NCBI RefSeq assembly: GCF_010093595.1
Contig: NW_022985439.1
Coordinates: 120,869 to 184,868, forward strand
Length of the DNA stretch: 64,000 bases
DNA from: Mytilinidion resinicola
Lineage: Eukaryota; Ascomycota; Dothideomycetes; Mytilinidiales; Mytilinidiaceae
Direction: 5' to 3'
In this document: in pieces, positions 54,560 through 64,000 of the stretch
Position numbering within the stretch: the stretch's first letter is position 1
Layout: each line of letters opens with the position of its first letter
Made by a program: the position numbers and the translations under genes
Notes under the pieces: generated by a model
What the model was told of the DNA's origin: nothing
The model's database searches: none
The model's input: the letters and a program-made list of their open reading frames with translations, nothing else

Positions 54560-55290
54560 GATGGTATTCCAAAACCACGCAATGACCTTAAGCCGTGTAT
54601 TCTAGCCGATACGGGAGAAGAGTTGGAAGAATCGAAATCCGCCATCTGAGCTTAAAGAAGCACAGGTCGAAGATGTAAAGTCTCCCACAGCCGCCGAACA
54701 AACCGTTCCTTCTGAAGTTGCCTTCAAGTCCGAGGAAGCTGCCTCCAAGTCTGAGGAGGCCGACGGCGATGAAGCGTCAACGAAGAGGCAAAGGTTGTTT
54801 GTCGAATCCCTGCTTGCAACAACTACACCAGGATCGCACCACTAGGCATCCTACCAGGAATGGAAGAGGGTGTAATAGAGCCAGGAAAAATTGGATTCAG
54901 TTCAAAGGGGTTGATCTCCGCCTTGCAGAAATTTGCTATCTGCATCGCGATTGGTTCTATCCCGATAATCATCATTGGCGCCCTGTCTCATTTCAGAGCC
55001 CGTTCTAGCACCAAAGCTCAGCGGGTGTGGACCATGCTGTGGTTAGCTCTTGGGATATACATCGGTCCCACCGCTGGTTCGCTCCCTTCGATCCCCAGCT
55101 TGCTAAGGTCCCGGCAGGCTAGAAAGCACAGCAATATCAAGTTTGATGACCTCAGTGAAGTAGCGAGCTATAACTTCATCTTTACGAGTATGCGATGGGT
55201 GTGGTTATTTGCATATGCGGCTCCTGCAATTGGAGGGTTTATAGTCGTTGGACAGATGTTTTATTCATATGGTAGCTGCATCAGGTTGTG
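54560..55290 (+). pseudogene. Broken gene for a multi-helix membrane protein
   Basis: A piece reading P-K-P-R-N-D-L-K-P-C-I-L-A-D-T-G-E-E-L-E-E-S-K-S ends at TGA near 54645. Sequence one base out of frame continues it as E-L-K-E-A-Q-V-E-D-V-K-S-P-T with an acidic Ser/Glu/Ala-rich linker. A third piece from about 54840 (ATG at 54860) encodes at least three transmembrane helices: F-A-I-C-I-A-I-G-S-I-P-I-I-I-I-G, a W-L-A-L-G-I-Y-I-G-P-T-A-G stretch and Y-A-A-P-A-I-G-G-F-I-V-V-G-Q. It ends at TGA 55289-55291. Pieces 2 and 3 could be joined by a 38-base intron, shorter than usual here. The original function is not recognised; the helical part alone could still be a small gene. Confidence 0.4.
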
Positions 55291-55469
55291 AAAGTAGCTA
55301 TCGGTGCGGTCTGTTTAACGTCATGTCCTATCTTCTACTATACCTCGGAAAGGACGATATGCAGGAAGCCAGGCAACGCAAAATCAAAATGCGCGTATAA
55401 AGGACGCCTTATCCGCTCTACAGAAACACGTGATATGCACGTGACGCTGGAAAGGTTCGATGGCGGGAA

Positions 55470-55668
55470 CGACGAAAGCGGATTCAAGGGATTGTGGCGT
55501 TCAGCATTTGACTCGAAGTCTTTGTCTTAACAACTATTCCCGGCCCCATTGTTCAATTTTCATTTTAGGCTTTATCAAGCTCATTCCGCATTGATAGCTG
55601 ACACAACAATGGACTCAAGAAATAGTGGCGTTCAGCGTTTGACTCGAGCTCTTTGTCTTAACAACAAA
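55470..55668. repeat. Tandem duplication, about 130-bp period
   Basis: TGGCGTTCAGCATTTGACTC at about 55495 and TGGCGTTCAGCGTTTGACTC at about 55624 are both followed by GAAG/GAGC and CTCTTTGTCTTAACAAC-like sequence. Weaker similarity precedes each copy (GGATTCAAGG against GGACTCAAGA). Confidence 0.65.
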
Positions 55669-55764
55669 GCGCCTTCTCCGCTCTTAATGCGAGGCGTGAT
55701 ATTACTGCTGGATTAAAGAAAGCTTCTTTTAATATTGGCGATGTGAACTAAGTTTAAGATAAGG

Positions 55765-55772
55765 TATATAAA
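55765..55772 (+). promoter_or_regulatory. TATA box upstream of the APH-type kinase
   Basis: TATATAAA lies 143 bases before the ATG at 55908, just upstream of the 20-bp tandem repeat, which would then be in the 5' untranslated region. Confidence 0.5.
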
Positions 55773-55784
55773 GCCTCTCTCGTA

Positions 55785-55884
55785 CACTTCCTGTCCCGCA
55801 ACAACACTTCCTATCCTACAGCAACACTTCCTATCCCACAGCAACACTTCCTATCCCACAGCAACGCTTCCTATCCCACAATAA
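55785..55884. repeat. 20-bp tandem repeat, five units, in the 5' leader of the kinase gene
   Basis: Five head-to-tail 20-base units of the form CACTTCCTATCCCACAGCAA fill exactly 100 bases and end 23 bases before the ATG at 55908. The outer units are slightly diverged and the inner ones nearly identical, the usual pattern of unequal exchange. Confidence 0.9.
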
Positions 55885-55907
55885 TTATCTTTATTACGTT
55901 CGACAAC

Positions 55908-56996
55908 ATGGAACCTTATATGGAATCTAAAAAGGATGTTTGCCGAAGGCTTTTTGGCATTGATGACCCTCTTGACTACTTTCTTGAGGTTCTTGATTCT
56001 GATCCTCCATTTCCACCACTGGAGAAATGGGTAAAAACAGAGTTTCCATACCAAGCCCCTATACTTCCTGCGCCTTTACCTACAATCGAGGACATCAAAC
56101 GGGCGGGTGAAATGGGTAACGTTATCTCCGATAGAAACGGTCTAAGACCTGTATTTCGAGTTGGTGCCGAATATGTTGTCAAGTTCTCCCCCAACCCGGA
56201 GATATTACAGGAGGCCGAAAACATTTTGTTTCTAAACCAGCACTCGCAGGTTCGCACGCCCAAGGTTTATGCGGCCTTTAGCCAACAAGGAGGAAATCCA
56301 TTAAACCACCCTATGTGCGAGGATATCGTATACCACTACCTAGTAATGGAGTATATAGAAGGCGGTCATCTCGACCACGACAAGTATGTGGCACTAGACC
56401 CGGAAGACAAGGACAAGATCTGCGCAAAGATTGCGGAGCAACTACAACTGCTCCGGTCCATTCCACCGCCATCTCCAGGATATTATGGCCGAGTTATGCA
56501 CCAAGGCTGGATGCCTGGCTTTCCTGTTGTCTGCGTTACCCGCAAGGATATGTGCGGCCCGTACGACACCTATGAGGACTTCATTTCAGCCATGTTTACC
56601 GCCGCTACGGGTTGCGCAGCTGTCTGTGAGCCGACGTCACCAGACTTTACTCCTGTCCAGCGACTGGGATTAACCAACTTTAAACACACCTTAACGGAAT
56701 GTGCTGGGCACGAACCAACCCTTACTCACCTCGATCTCAAGCTCGAAAACATCATGGTTCGGCCCGTCCAGGGCGTCAATGGGATCGATTACGAGGTTAC
56801 TTTGATCGATTGGGAATCTCTTGGGTGGATGCCCGCCTGGATGGAGGCTGTCACGGTTCTACAGCGCAGCGTCTTTGCAACGAAACTGGACAAATGGCGA
56901 TTTTTGTGGGGTGTGTCACAGGGGATCAAACCGTTTCACATGGGCCCGGCAACTTTTTTCAATGAGCTTGAGGATACTGGAATTCTTCATCTTTAA
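55908..56996 (+). CDS. Aminoglycoside-phosphotransferase-fold (APH) kinase
   Basis: Intronless, 362 residues. Protein-kinase-like phosphotransferase of the fungal APH group, acting on an unknown small molecule or protein. Likely ATP-lysine is K92 in Y-V-V-K-F. The hinge L-V-M-E-Y-I-E-G-G is at 145-153. The catalytic loop L-T-H-L-D-L-K-L-E-N has H274, D276 and N281, and the metal-binding D301 is in L-I-D-W-E-S. No signal peptide. Fungal genomes carry dozens of such genes in variable regions; substrates are mostly unknown. The neighbouring broken genes and repeats support an accessory location. Confidence 0.85.
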   Translation: MEPYMESKKDVCRRLFGIDDPLDYFLEVLDSDPPFPPLEKWVKTEFPYQAPILPAPLPTIEDIKRAGEMGNVISDRNGLRPVFRVGAEYVVKFSPNPEILQEAENILFLNQHSQVRTPKVYAAFSQQGGNPLNHPMCEDIVYHYLVMEYIEGGHLDHDKYVALDPEDKDKICAKIAEQLQLLRSIPPPSPGYYGRVMHQGWMPGFPVVCVTRKDMCGPYDTYEDFISAMFTAATGCAAVCEPTSPDFTPVQRLGLTNFKHTLTECAGHEPTLTHLDLKLENIMVRPVQGVNGIDYEVTLIDWESLGWMPAWMEAVTVLQRSVFATKLDKWRFLWGVSQGIKPFHMGPATFFNELEDTGILHL

Positions 56997-57720
56997 TAAG
57001 CGCATGAAATTTAGCTTTTCCCTTTTACTTAGACGCAACGCAATCGTAATTTTGCTATTTAGACATGTATCAATGTGCCTTAGGGAGCAAGAGTGGGGTT
57101 AGGTGTGGAATTCTCAGCGTCCGGCTGATATACGGGCACGTGATGGCTAGACACGTGATGTATAGGTTTCTATACACGTGATGTGTAGATCTATACTAGG
57201 AGGCCTTCCTACTATAGATCTAGTCAATATTTAGGGCCGCACGGGCCCTCCCTACGTGTATATAGCCTAGCTAGATTCCTACACAAAATCGACATCTTTT
57301 GTCCTCCATTTTGTTATCACGTGATCGGAATAATCACACAGGATTGTCGCTCAATCGTGATTTTGGCTATCGAGACATGTTATCAATGTGCGTAGGCAGC
57401 GTTGAGGATGGAGGTGAAACAATGCATTGAACGAGGTAAGTGATGTATTGAATGAGCATCTATCCAGGCTACGTACGCCGTATATATACTCTGTGTGTGT
57501 GGAGGCTTACTAAGCCGTACCGTAGAACTGTGAGGGCTAAGTATAGGACCGTGTTCTATATCAAGGTAGCCGAGCTAGCCGTACCATACTCCGTAGGCCA
57601 GCTGGCTAAGAATACGTACTCCGCGACCCCACCCTTCGCTGCGCTGTGTTCTAAAGTCTCTTGCATCTTCAAGTACGACAATCTCCCGGCATCCCTTTCC
57701 ATTCCAGTTCCCACTTCACT
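56997..57720. other. Intergenic region with short CACGTGATG repeats
   Basis: About 720 bases. ACACGTGATG-type motifs recur three times between about 57135 and 57185, and a further CACGTGAT occurs near 57320. CACGTG is the core recognised by bHLH factors, so these could be regulatory sites, but this is only a motif match. The right part is the promoter of the monooxygenase gene. Confidence 0.45.
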
Positions 57721-59060
57721 ATGACACTCACGACGCCTCCCGCCCATGTCGCCATCATCGGCGGCGGCCTTGCGGTACGTACCTACGCAGCCCCGCTCAT
57801 CACCGTTGCGGCCTTGTGGCCTTGTCGCTGATGCTCCCGCCCCAACAGGGGCTGACACTCGCTCTCGCGCTGCATGACTTGCACATTCCGTCCACCGTCT
57901 ACGAGTCCCGCTCGGAGGACTATGATCAAGGGGGCGGCATCATGTTGTCCCCCAATGCCCTTCGCGTGCTCGATAGTGTCGGCGTCTATCAGCGAATTCG
58001 CGACCGCTCCTTCCGCTTCGATGTGCTCGCTTTCACGGATGGTCAGGACAGCACCACAGACGAGTACTACTTTGGTTCAGAAAGTATATACGGCTACTCA
58101 GCCATCCGCATTATGCGCAAAGAGCTCCTCGACGAAATGAAGGCAATGCTACAAGAGCGTCAAATCCCCGTCCTCTTCAACAGCAAGCTGACCACCGTCA
58201 CCGCCGATGGCCCGGCCCAGGTTGAGTTCGCGTTTGACAACGGCCGCACCGCACTGGCTCCCCTGGTCATTGGCGCAGATGGAATCCACTCGGCCGTGCG
58301 TAAGGCCTTTCTGCCCCAGGTAAAGCCGATGTACGCAGGATTCATGGGCATTAATAGCGTCGTGGAGCGATCGCAGCTTCGTATTCCCGAGGGCTATCAT
58401 CTGCCGGCGACTGTCATGGCCAAGTCGGGTGCATTCCTGCTGGTGCCACAGAAGCCTGACGGCTCTGAACTTTTCATCGGCTCACAGCGACGGTTTGCCG
58501 AACTGGACCAAGCAGGATGGGAACAACTGCGCAACGACAAGCAGAAGTTGTACGACATGCTTCAGGAGAATAAGCAAGACTGGCCGGATGTGGTGCAGTC
58601 AGCTTTGGAGGCCACGCTGGTGGACCGCATGGGCTTTTGGGCCTTCTACGGCATCCCGCCTTTAGCATCGTGGTTGTCCGGATCCAAGAGAATTATCCTG
58701 GTCGGGGACGCCGCTCACGCCATTCCTCCAACGGCTGGCCAGGGCGCAAACCAAGCTTTTGAGGATGTCCGTAGTTTGGCTACCCTCCTCTCCAGGCTGT
58801 CCGAGAACGTGCCGCTGGACAAGGCTGCTGCACGATGGCAGTCTTATCGGCAGGCGAGGATCGATAAAGTTCTCGATCTTACCAAGCAGATGAATGCAAA
58901 GCGCTTGCCTGAAGCAGAGCGTGCTAAGCTCCCGCCTGGGGCCTTTTGGGGCGACCAGTCGCTCACGAGAGGCGATGGTGGAGAGCTGCGGTGGCTGTAT
59001 GAGCCAGACCTTGCCCAGGAGGCTGAGAAGTGGGTACAAGAGCTGGAGAGTGCGTCATAG
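57721..59060 (+). CDS. FAD-dependent monooxygenase (salicylate hydroxylase-like group)
   Basis: Two exons, 57721-57774 and 57849-59060, encode 421 residues. The intron splits the dinucleotide-binding motif and splicing restores V-A-I-I-G-G-G-L-A-G-L-T-L-A. The D-G motif G-A-D-G-I-H-S-A-V-R is at about 161-170, and the G-D motif L-V-G-D-A-A-H-A-I-P-P at about 302-312. This is the class A flavoprotein monooxygenase layout, which uses NAD(P)H and oxygen to hydroxylate or epoxidise organic substrates. No transmembrane helix is seen, so it is probably cytosolic. The substrate cannot be read from sequence. It sits between two kinase-fold genes, but no biosynthetic backbone gene is present. Confidence 0.9.
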
Positions 59061-59865
59061 ATACACTAATCTAAACCATATATCTACTATGTCTACAGAA
59101 CAAGCAATGTGCGGAGACATTAAGGGCCAGATTACGCGGTTCCCTGGGCCTTCATTGCCCTACCGTGTCCATCTTGGCTTCACGGTAAGGATTGTAAGAT
59201 ATTTTTTTTAGTTTCAATAATCTTAGCCTCAATATAGGCGGCAATTAAAGGCTTTAAGTAGTCGAAGACCCCCTATGATAGCTAGAGGGCTGTCTGGCCT
59301 TTACTAAAGCAATATGCTATTACTTCAATTAGTGTTATCATATATAATTAAGGCTAGAAGCCATTGTTATAGGTGCTTACTTACCCATATCATAGTAACA
59401 TATAGAAGGACTGTAAATTCCCCCTAACTTAAGGATCCTATACTAAACTTAGTATATTGTTCCCTTGTTCTCGTAGTACGACCTGCCTGTCTTGGCATCA
59501 TTGCATAATGTCAGCTCTCCCTCATAAATCTTCGTTCGTCTTCATTGGTTTCTCCGCGTTCTTACTGCTGTCCCACCGCTTCTCGCTCATAGACTCCAGC
59601 TTCAAAGGTCCGTGCAGGTTGTACCCAGAAAAGCTAAGACATACTTATCTCCTAAGTGTTATGTGAACCATGGGCGTCATTGGCTGGTGCTTCTCTTGTT
59701 AGCGTTGATTGAGGACCTCTAGGCCGGTGAAGCGGACCTACATGGCACGCCGACAACATAGGTAGCACCAATAAGAAGGCTCTACACGGTATCCTTGGAA
59801 TGAACACAGCTAATTCTGGCGAAAGCGGTGAGGCTCGCATAGCGATAGTGCCGTCAAAAGCGGCT
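59061..59865. other. AT-rich intergenic region
   Basis: About 800 bases. From 59195 to 59460 the base composition is clearly richer in A/T than its surroundings, with AAGGCT/GGCTTT-like fragments reminiscent of a decayed transposon. No terminal repeats or frame were found. Confidence 0.4.
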
Positions 59866-61239
59866 CTAGACTGCCTCGGTACGTTGACCATGTTTCCAAT
59901 CCCCAACAACCTCCTCTCCCCATCTCCCGTCCGTCAAAATCCATCGCACCCTCGCTTCCAACCACTCCGTATTCCCCCAGAACCCCCAGCTCGCCTGGAA
60001 GCGCAACCAATCCACAAGCGCGGTCTCCCAATGCCTTACAAAAACGCTCCAATCATACTCTTTCTGGCTCACGGCTTTCAACCGAGCCAGATATCGTTCC
60101 AGTAGTGCCTTCTCTCCGGGCTGCATAGCCAGTTCCCGTCCCAGCGGTGCGTCCAGATATGACACCAGGAGGTGCAGCGGAACAGAGCAAGTGAACAGCT
60201 TCGCCAAATCGCAGACGCCAAGCCCGAGACCAACATACTGGAAATCGTAGAACGCGACTTCTTCGCCAGAGGTGCTGGTAAACAGATTCTCGCTCTTCAC
60301 ATCTCCATGTATCAACGTCTGATACGCTTCTGTCCGGCCCCAGCCCTGCTCCCTCGGGCCTAGGAGATCAGCGACAACTTCGGACAGCGATATGGCGTCC
60401 TCGAGCGGCTTTGTCAATGCCCCGGTCCATTCCGACTCGTAGTCGGAGGCGAGGTCGTCGTACTCCTTCCGCCGCGTCGCAAGGTAGGTGTAGCCTCCGT
60501 TCAGCCACACGCTCTTCTCCCTCCCATCTTCCGCGGTTAACTTGATCTCTTCGAGCGGTGGACGGACGAATGATCGCCGATCCATGGCTTTCGCCCGCGG
60601 CCACCAGAAGCCGTGGAAGCCGGATAGCCAGTCAAGCGCGGCGTGGACTTGGGTGGCTGCTAGCTGCGCTCGCTTGTCGCCTGCGACTGGATACCGTTGG
60701 CGGAGATCGCTGAGAAGCATGGCTGTCGTAGAGGTGCCGTCGGCATGGTGCTGGTTTATGCTTGCAACGCAGCTAGCTACGGGGACAGAGGGAGGGAGAA
60801 GCGGGGCTAGCTCGGAATAGAAGTACTGCTCGACTTGGTAGCTGAGAATCTTCCGCAGGTGGCCCTCGTCATTGGATTTGGTCGGTGGAGGGGTGATTAG
60901 TTTTAGGATGAAGGATTGGATTTCCTGAGGTGTGGAACCGTTGGAATTCGTGGTGGATGCCGATCGCGAGGTTTTGGCGGAGGAGTTTGGGGATGAATTT
61001 GGCGAGGCGGTCATATGGCAGATTTCTCCGTATCCAGCCCATAGAGATTGAATGACTTTGAGCGATTGGAGGTGCAGTCCTCTTGAGACGAGGAGAGAAG
61101 AAGCTACGGAAGAAGGGGAGGGCGGCGGAGACATCTCGGAGCTTGGAGAGACGAGCGCACGAGAAATGAGGATAGGGAGAAAAATGAGCAGAGAAGAACC
61201 TAGAGCAAGTTTGTAGCTTGTTGTGAGGGAGTGAAGCAT
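59866..61239 (-). CDS. CHK/EcK-like small-molecule kinase with N-terminal hydrophobic segment
   Basis: Intronless, 457 residues when started at ATG 61239; an inner ATG at 61134 would give 422. The kinase-like fold is shown by L-I-H-G-D-V-K-S-E-N (H311, D313, N318) and by F-Y-D-F-Q-Y-V-G-L-G with D332, the pattern of the choline kinase/ecdysteroid kinase-like branch of the APH superfamily. Residues about 11-30 (L-A-L-G-S-S-L-L-I-F-L-P-I-L-I) form a signal anchor or signal peptide if the upper start is used, which is unusual for a cytosolic kinase. A Ser/Thr/Asn-rich linker (78-105) precedes the kinase domain. Substrate unknown. Confidence 0.75.
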   Translation of the reverse strand: MLHSLTTSYKLALGSSLLIFLPILISRALVSPSSEMSPPPSPSSVASSLLVSRGLHLQSLKVIQSLWAGYGEICHMTASPNSSPNSSAKTSRSASTTNSNGSTPQEIQSFILKLITPPPTKSNDEGHLRKILSYQVEQYFYSELAPLLPPSVPVASCVASINQHHADGTSTTAMLLSDLRQRYPVAGDKRAQLAATQVHAALDWLSGFHGFWWPRAKAMDRRSFVRPPLEEIKLTAEDGREKSVWLNGGYTYLATRRKEYDDLASDYESEWTGALTKPLEDAISLSEVVADLLGPREQGWGRTEAYQTLIHGDVKSENLFTSTSGEEVAFYDFQYVGLGLGVCDLAKLFTCSVPLHLLVSYLDAPLGRELAMQPGEKALLERYLARLKAVSQKEYDWSVFVRHWETALVDWLRFQASWGFWGNTEWLEARVRWILTDGRWGEEVVGDWKHGQRTEAV

Positions 61240-62171
61240 TGGGCACGAGGGTAAAGGCTGGTGCAAGCCTGGCAGTGGTGTTGAGATGCCCCACTCTCGC
61301 TTGAATGCTAGCGTCAGGGCGTGAAACGTTCCTTTCTTCTCCTCCTGATCGTTCTCAGCCAGTAGCGAGAACAATGATCGAACGTTTATATGAGACTCTT
61401 GAAAGAGGGGTTACACGGACAATATGGAAAATGAAACCAAAGCGCCGCGTGTCTTTCCTTACACAACAACAACATGCGAGCCCTCGGGGAAGCAATCGTT
61501 GTGTCAATAGTGTAATCCTACAACTCTTCCACGCTATCAAACACCTCGTGGCATCGTACACAAGAAGAGAGCTCCAAGCAGTGGATTCTGTCATCGGATC
61601 GACGCGGTATGCCGGGACGAATCGAGACCGTACGGCAGATGGCTAGTATTCATCTGCCCGGTGCACTCCTGCCTCTCTTCAGTACAGCCACTTTGAAGCG
61701 ATGCAGAGTTTTCATGACTCTTCTCTTTCGAAGCTCAGTTAACAGAAATTATTGTAGGGTACCTGCGACGTCCTGTCGCTGTTATATGACAGCCGGCCGA
61801 TGTCCATCAGTGCATACTGCTGGTAGTCAAGTGGAGGGCCTTGAACGGCGTGGTGCTCGGTCACTGCTAAGCCTCGTCGGACTAGGAGCAGTAACTTGCA
61901 GTCTGTGACTCCATGGGACCGATACATGTTTCTCCTCAAAGGGCACTCCCTCAAAGAGCGCTTGCATGCCTTTGTTTGCTGTCTTGCTTACTAGGCGAGC
62001 TTGACTCATCTCTAGCTAGACTATAGTTCTTTGTAGAGCACTCTAGTTTCATGTTCCAAGGCCTATGCATGTATGTCACTGTAAGATTCTAGATATATAA
62101 TCCGCCGTTTCCGTCTTGATAGTTCCTCGCCGCATCGGATTTCTACCGACACGAGAAGCACGCAGCAAGCC
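61240..62171. other. Intergenic region
   Basis: About 930 bases between divergently oriented genes. Short frames only; no repeats recognised. Confidence 0.4.
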
Positions 62172-62615
62172 ATGGCGACCTCAGATCCAATGGCCACTTC
62201 CAACCCTCCTCAGACCAGCCAATCCACCAACGATCCAAATGACGAAACACCGACCCATCTCAGCAGCATTCCCGATCCAGGTCCGCATATTAACGGCCAC
62301 CTCGTTGCAACGGGCATATGGAGCGATGGTAAGAGGAAGATGTATGTCCATGCTTCAGGAAAAAGCACCATGAACCACGCTTGCATTTCCTACTATCCAT
62401 GCCGAAATGCCGCGGTGGTTCGTAGGAACGGCGACGACAGATCACCTTCAACCTGCGAACAGGAGCACGGTTGGGTTAGAAACGTACATGTTCTCAACCA
62501 GATCTGTACTGGGACAGGCGTCACCATCAAGCCAACGCAGGCACAGACGTTCGATCATTGGCGAGGCGAGGTGCTAGACCAGTTGCGCAACAATCCTGGA
62601 TTCACTGATTGTTAG
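62172..62615 (+). CDS. Small hypothetical protein, 147 aa
   Basis: Single frame from ATG at 62172 to TAG at 62613-62615. The N-terminus is Ser/Pro/Asn/Thr-rich (M-A-T-S-D-P-M-A-T-S), the rest is polar with cysteines in H-A-C-I-S-Y-Y-P-C-R, S-T-C-E-Q-E-H-G-W, N-Q-I-C-T-G and the terminal T-D-C. There is no signal peptide or membrane helix. The family is not recognised. Even amino-acid composition and an uninterrupted frame support coding, but expression is untested. Confidence 0.5.
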   Translation: MATSDPMATSNPPQTSQSTNDPNDETPTHLSSIPDPGPHINGHLVATGIWSDGKRKMYVHASGKSTMNHACISYYPCRNAAVVRRNGDDRSPSTCEQEHGWVRNVHVLNQICTGTGVTIKPTQAQTFDHWRGEVLDQLRNNPGFTDC

Positions 62616-63406
62616 GGAGTAGCGGTGAGGGCTACGGCAGGCGCACAGCACCACTTGTATATAGTCTCACCTTCCTCAAGACCTCTCTCTCTTATCATGG
62701 ACGGGCTGGGAGGCGGTGGACGGGGATTACAGGCTGTATTTCATGACCCATGAGAGGTCGGCGGTCAATGGGAACTGGAACATGTGTGTTGGTCGGGACA
62801 GGAATAATCCTAGGATCTTCAAGCTGGACAGGATGGCGAAGCAGGCGAAGTTGTGATTTTCCAGATGTTGTTTAGGGGTTTGCTGCTGTTTTGACATTCC
62901 TTTTTCGCTCTTGTAACCGAAGTTATGATAAGACCTACATCTTAACAATCTTGCAATCGCGTGTTATGAATCGTCTCTGTGTCTCTAGCTGCTGCCCTTG
63001 CGAGTTCCATTTGAGAATTAGATCATCTAGGTCCTTGCATGAACCCTCTAGCGATTTACTTCTCAATTGTGATCATGATCTGGCTGTCACAGTATCCCTT
63101 CCACGCCGCTCCTTTGCATATCAACTACTAACCCTCGTCATTGAAAAGCCTGGAGTGCAAACCTTCGAAGCCGTGCTCAATCCCCCGACACACACGTGAC
63201 TTGCACGTGATGGTCAAAAGAAGTTCCAACCGTGGCAGATGTCGTTTGCCATATTCGACTCCCTATCACATAATCGATATTTAAGGTTCTTCAGAGATAG
63301 TCGATATCAAGTTTCTTAAATTTGATTGTATACCGGCGAACCGTTGAGGACTTGGGGACCTGTCGAGGGCTTGGGGACCTCTGACCCTGCATACGATCTC
63401 TCGTGG
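62616..63406. other. Intergenic region
   Basis: About 790 bases without a supported gene. Two similar GGGGACCT motifs near 63353-63380 form a short local duplication. Confidence 0.35.
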
Positions 63407-63985
63407 TTACATGACCAAAGAGACAGGCCATTCCCACACATCAATCGTGGGCGCAGTGTTCCACCACTCTGCGTCAGAGTAGCCTCTTTCATCGCTGTAG
63501 ACAAGGGAAGTTTCAACCGACGCGGACTGACATCCAGAATCAGCTGCCCGTGAAGCAGCTCTTTCTGTAGCTGCTCTTGCCTGTGAAATGGCTTGATGCC
63601 CCGAAAATGTTGCATAAGATTCTGTGTGGTTCTCGTGCGGATCCAAGCCCTGGATTGACTGACCTGCGAAACAGTAACAAGGGCGACTTGTGCTCCAAGA
63701 ATATGTAGGAGAGGCGATCAAGTCTGCGTCATGTGGCTGGCTAGCGCCGATCGCTTTGTTGAGCTTGATTACCTTCTCCGTGTTAGCCTTGGACATACAC
63801 ATTAAGGCAGAGGCCAAAGTATGACTAGCTTTGGGTCACAGGGTAGCAGCGAGACGTACCAGTCTTCGTAATGGTCTCCAGTAAATGCTCAAAATTTCCA
63901 ATACCGTCTGAATTGTCTTGATCTCCTCTGAATCCGGCCCAGGAACTTGCACCGGTGGGTCCAAAGGCCGAGCGGACAGCATCAT
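63407..63985 (-). CDS. Unidentified short gene at the window edge, possibly partial
   Basis: A first exon from ATG 63985 to 63860 encodes 42 residues (M-M-L-S-A-R-P-L-D-P-P, then T-V-L-E-I-L-S-I-Y-W-R-P-L). A GTACGT donor follows; a GGCTAAC branch and GAGAAG acceptor lead to a second exon at 63772-63407, giving about 163 residues in total. The frame has a TAG at the last three bases of the window, so this may be the true start, or an upstream exon may lie beyond the edge. The C-terminal exon is Ser/Ala-rich with E-W-W-N-T-A-P. No motif is recognised, and the acceptor choice is uncertain. Confidence 0.35.
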
Positions 63986-64000
63986 ACTCTTAAACGCCTA

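Noticed and set aside
55908..61239. A secondary-metabolite biosynthetic cluster around the monooxygenase
   Set aside because: No polyketide synthase, non-ribosomal peptide synthetase, terpene cyclase, transporter or pathway transcription factor is present in the window.

Overview
The window looks like nuclear DNA of a filamentous ascomycete (Pezizomycotina). I infer this from the gene set (HIR3, a ChAP-family exomer subunit, Rds1-like protein, fungal APH-type kinases, Cys-rich secreted proteins). The gene structure agrees: introns are mostly about 45-140 bp with GTANGT donors and CTAAC/CTGAC-like branch sites, and genes lie on both strands without operons. The class is uncertain; Dothideomycetes is a guess from general resemblance. 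I found no rRNA, tRNA or CRISPR.

Layout. 0-3.8 kb holds the end of a gene entering from the left, then decayed gene fragments split by a 684-bp TIR element with an 8-bp target duplication. 3.8-20 kb has a FAR1/MULE-type zinc-finger protein, an Rds1-like ferritin-fold secreted protein, TRM1, a conserved membrane protein, a 726-aa secreted protein in six exons, and a second transposase-type zinc-finger protein. 20-32.4 kb is a core block: HIR3 and a ChAP exomer subunit are divergent, and RPS16 (uS9) and an ATS1-like RCC1 protein are divergent. 32.4-42.3 kb is accessory and decaying: a duplicated spacer, a frameshifted gene, an Ecm33-like membrane-protein pseudogene, a broken Cys-rich wall-type gene, a compact MGMT and an F-box pseudogene. 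43-45.3 kb has a Cys-rich secreted protein and a second TIR element with a 12-bp minisatellite. 45.5-53.9 kb is core again: PRI2, a PHO13-type phosphatase, an M18 aminopeptidase and CDH1. 54-64 kb is accessory: a broken membrane-protein gene, an APH-type kinase, an FAD monooxygenase, a CHK/EcK-like kinase and two small hypotheticals.

How the genes relate. The core genes serve separate housekeeping jobs: tRNA methylation, histone-gene regulation and nucleosome assembly, TGN cargo sorting, translation, replication priming, peptide turnover and APC/C activation. Several share divergent promoters. The accessory stretches are where premature stops, frameshifts, TIR elements and minisatellites concentrate. 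Exon coordinates below were deduced by hand from splice consensus, reading phase and protein continuity; they were not tested against transcripts.
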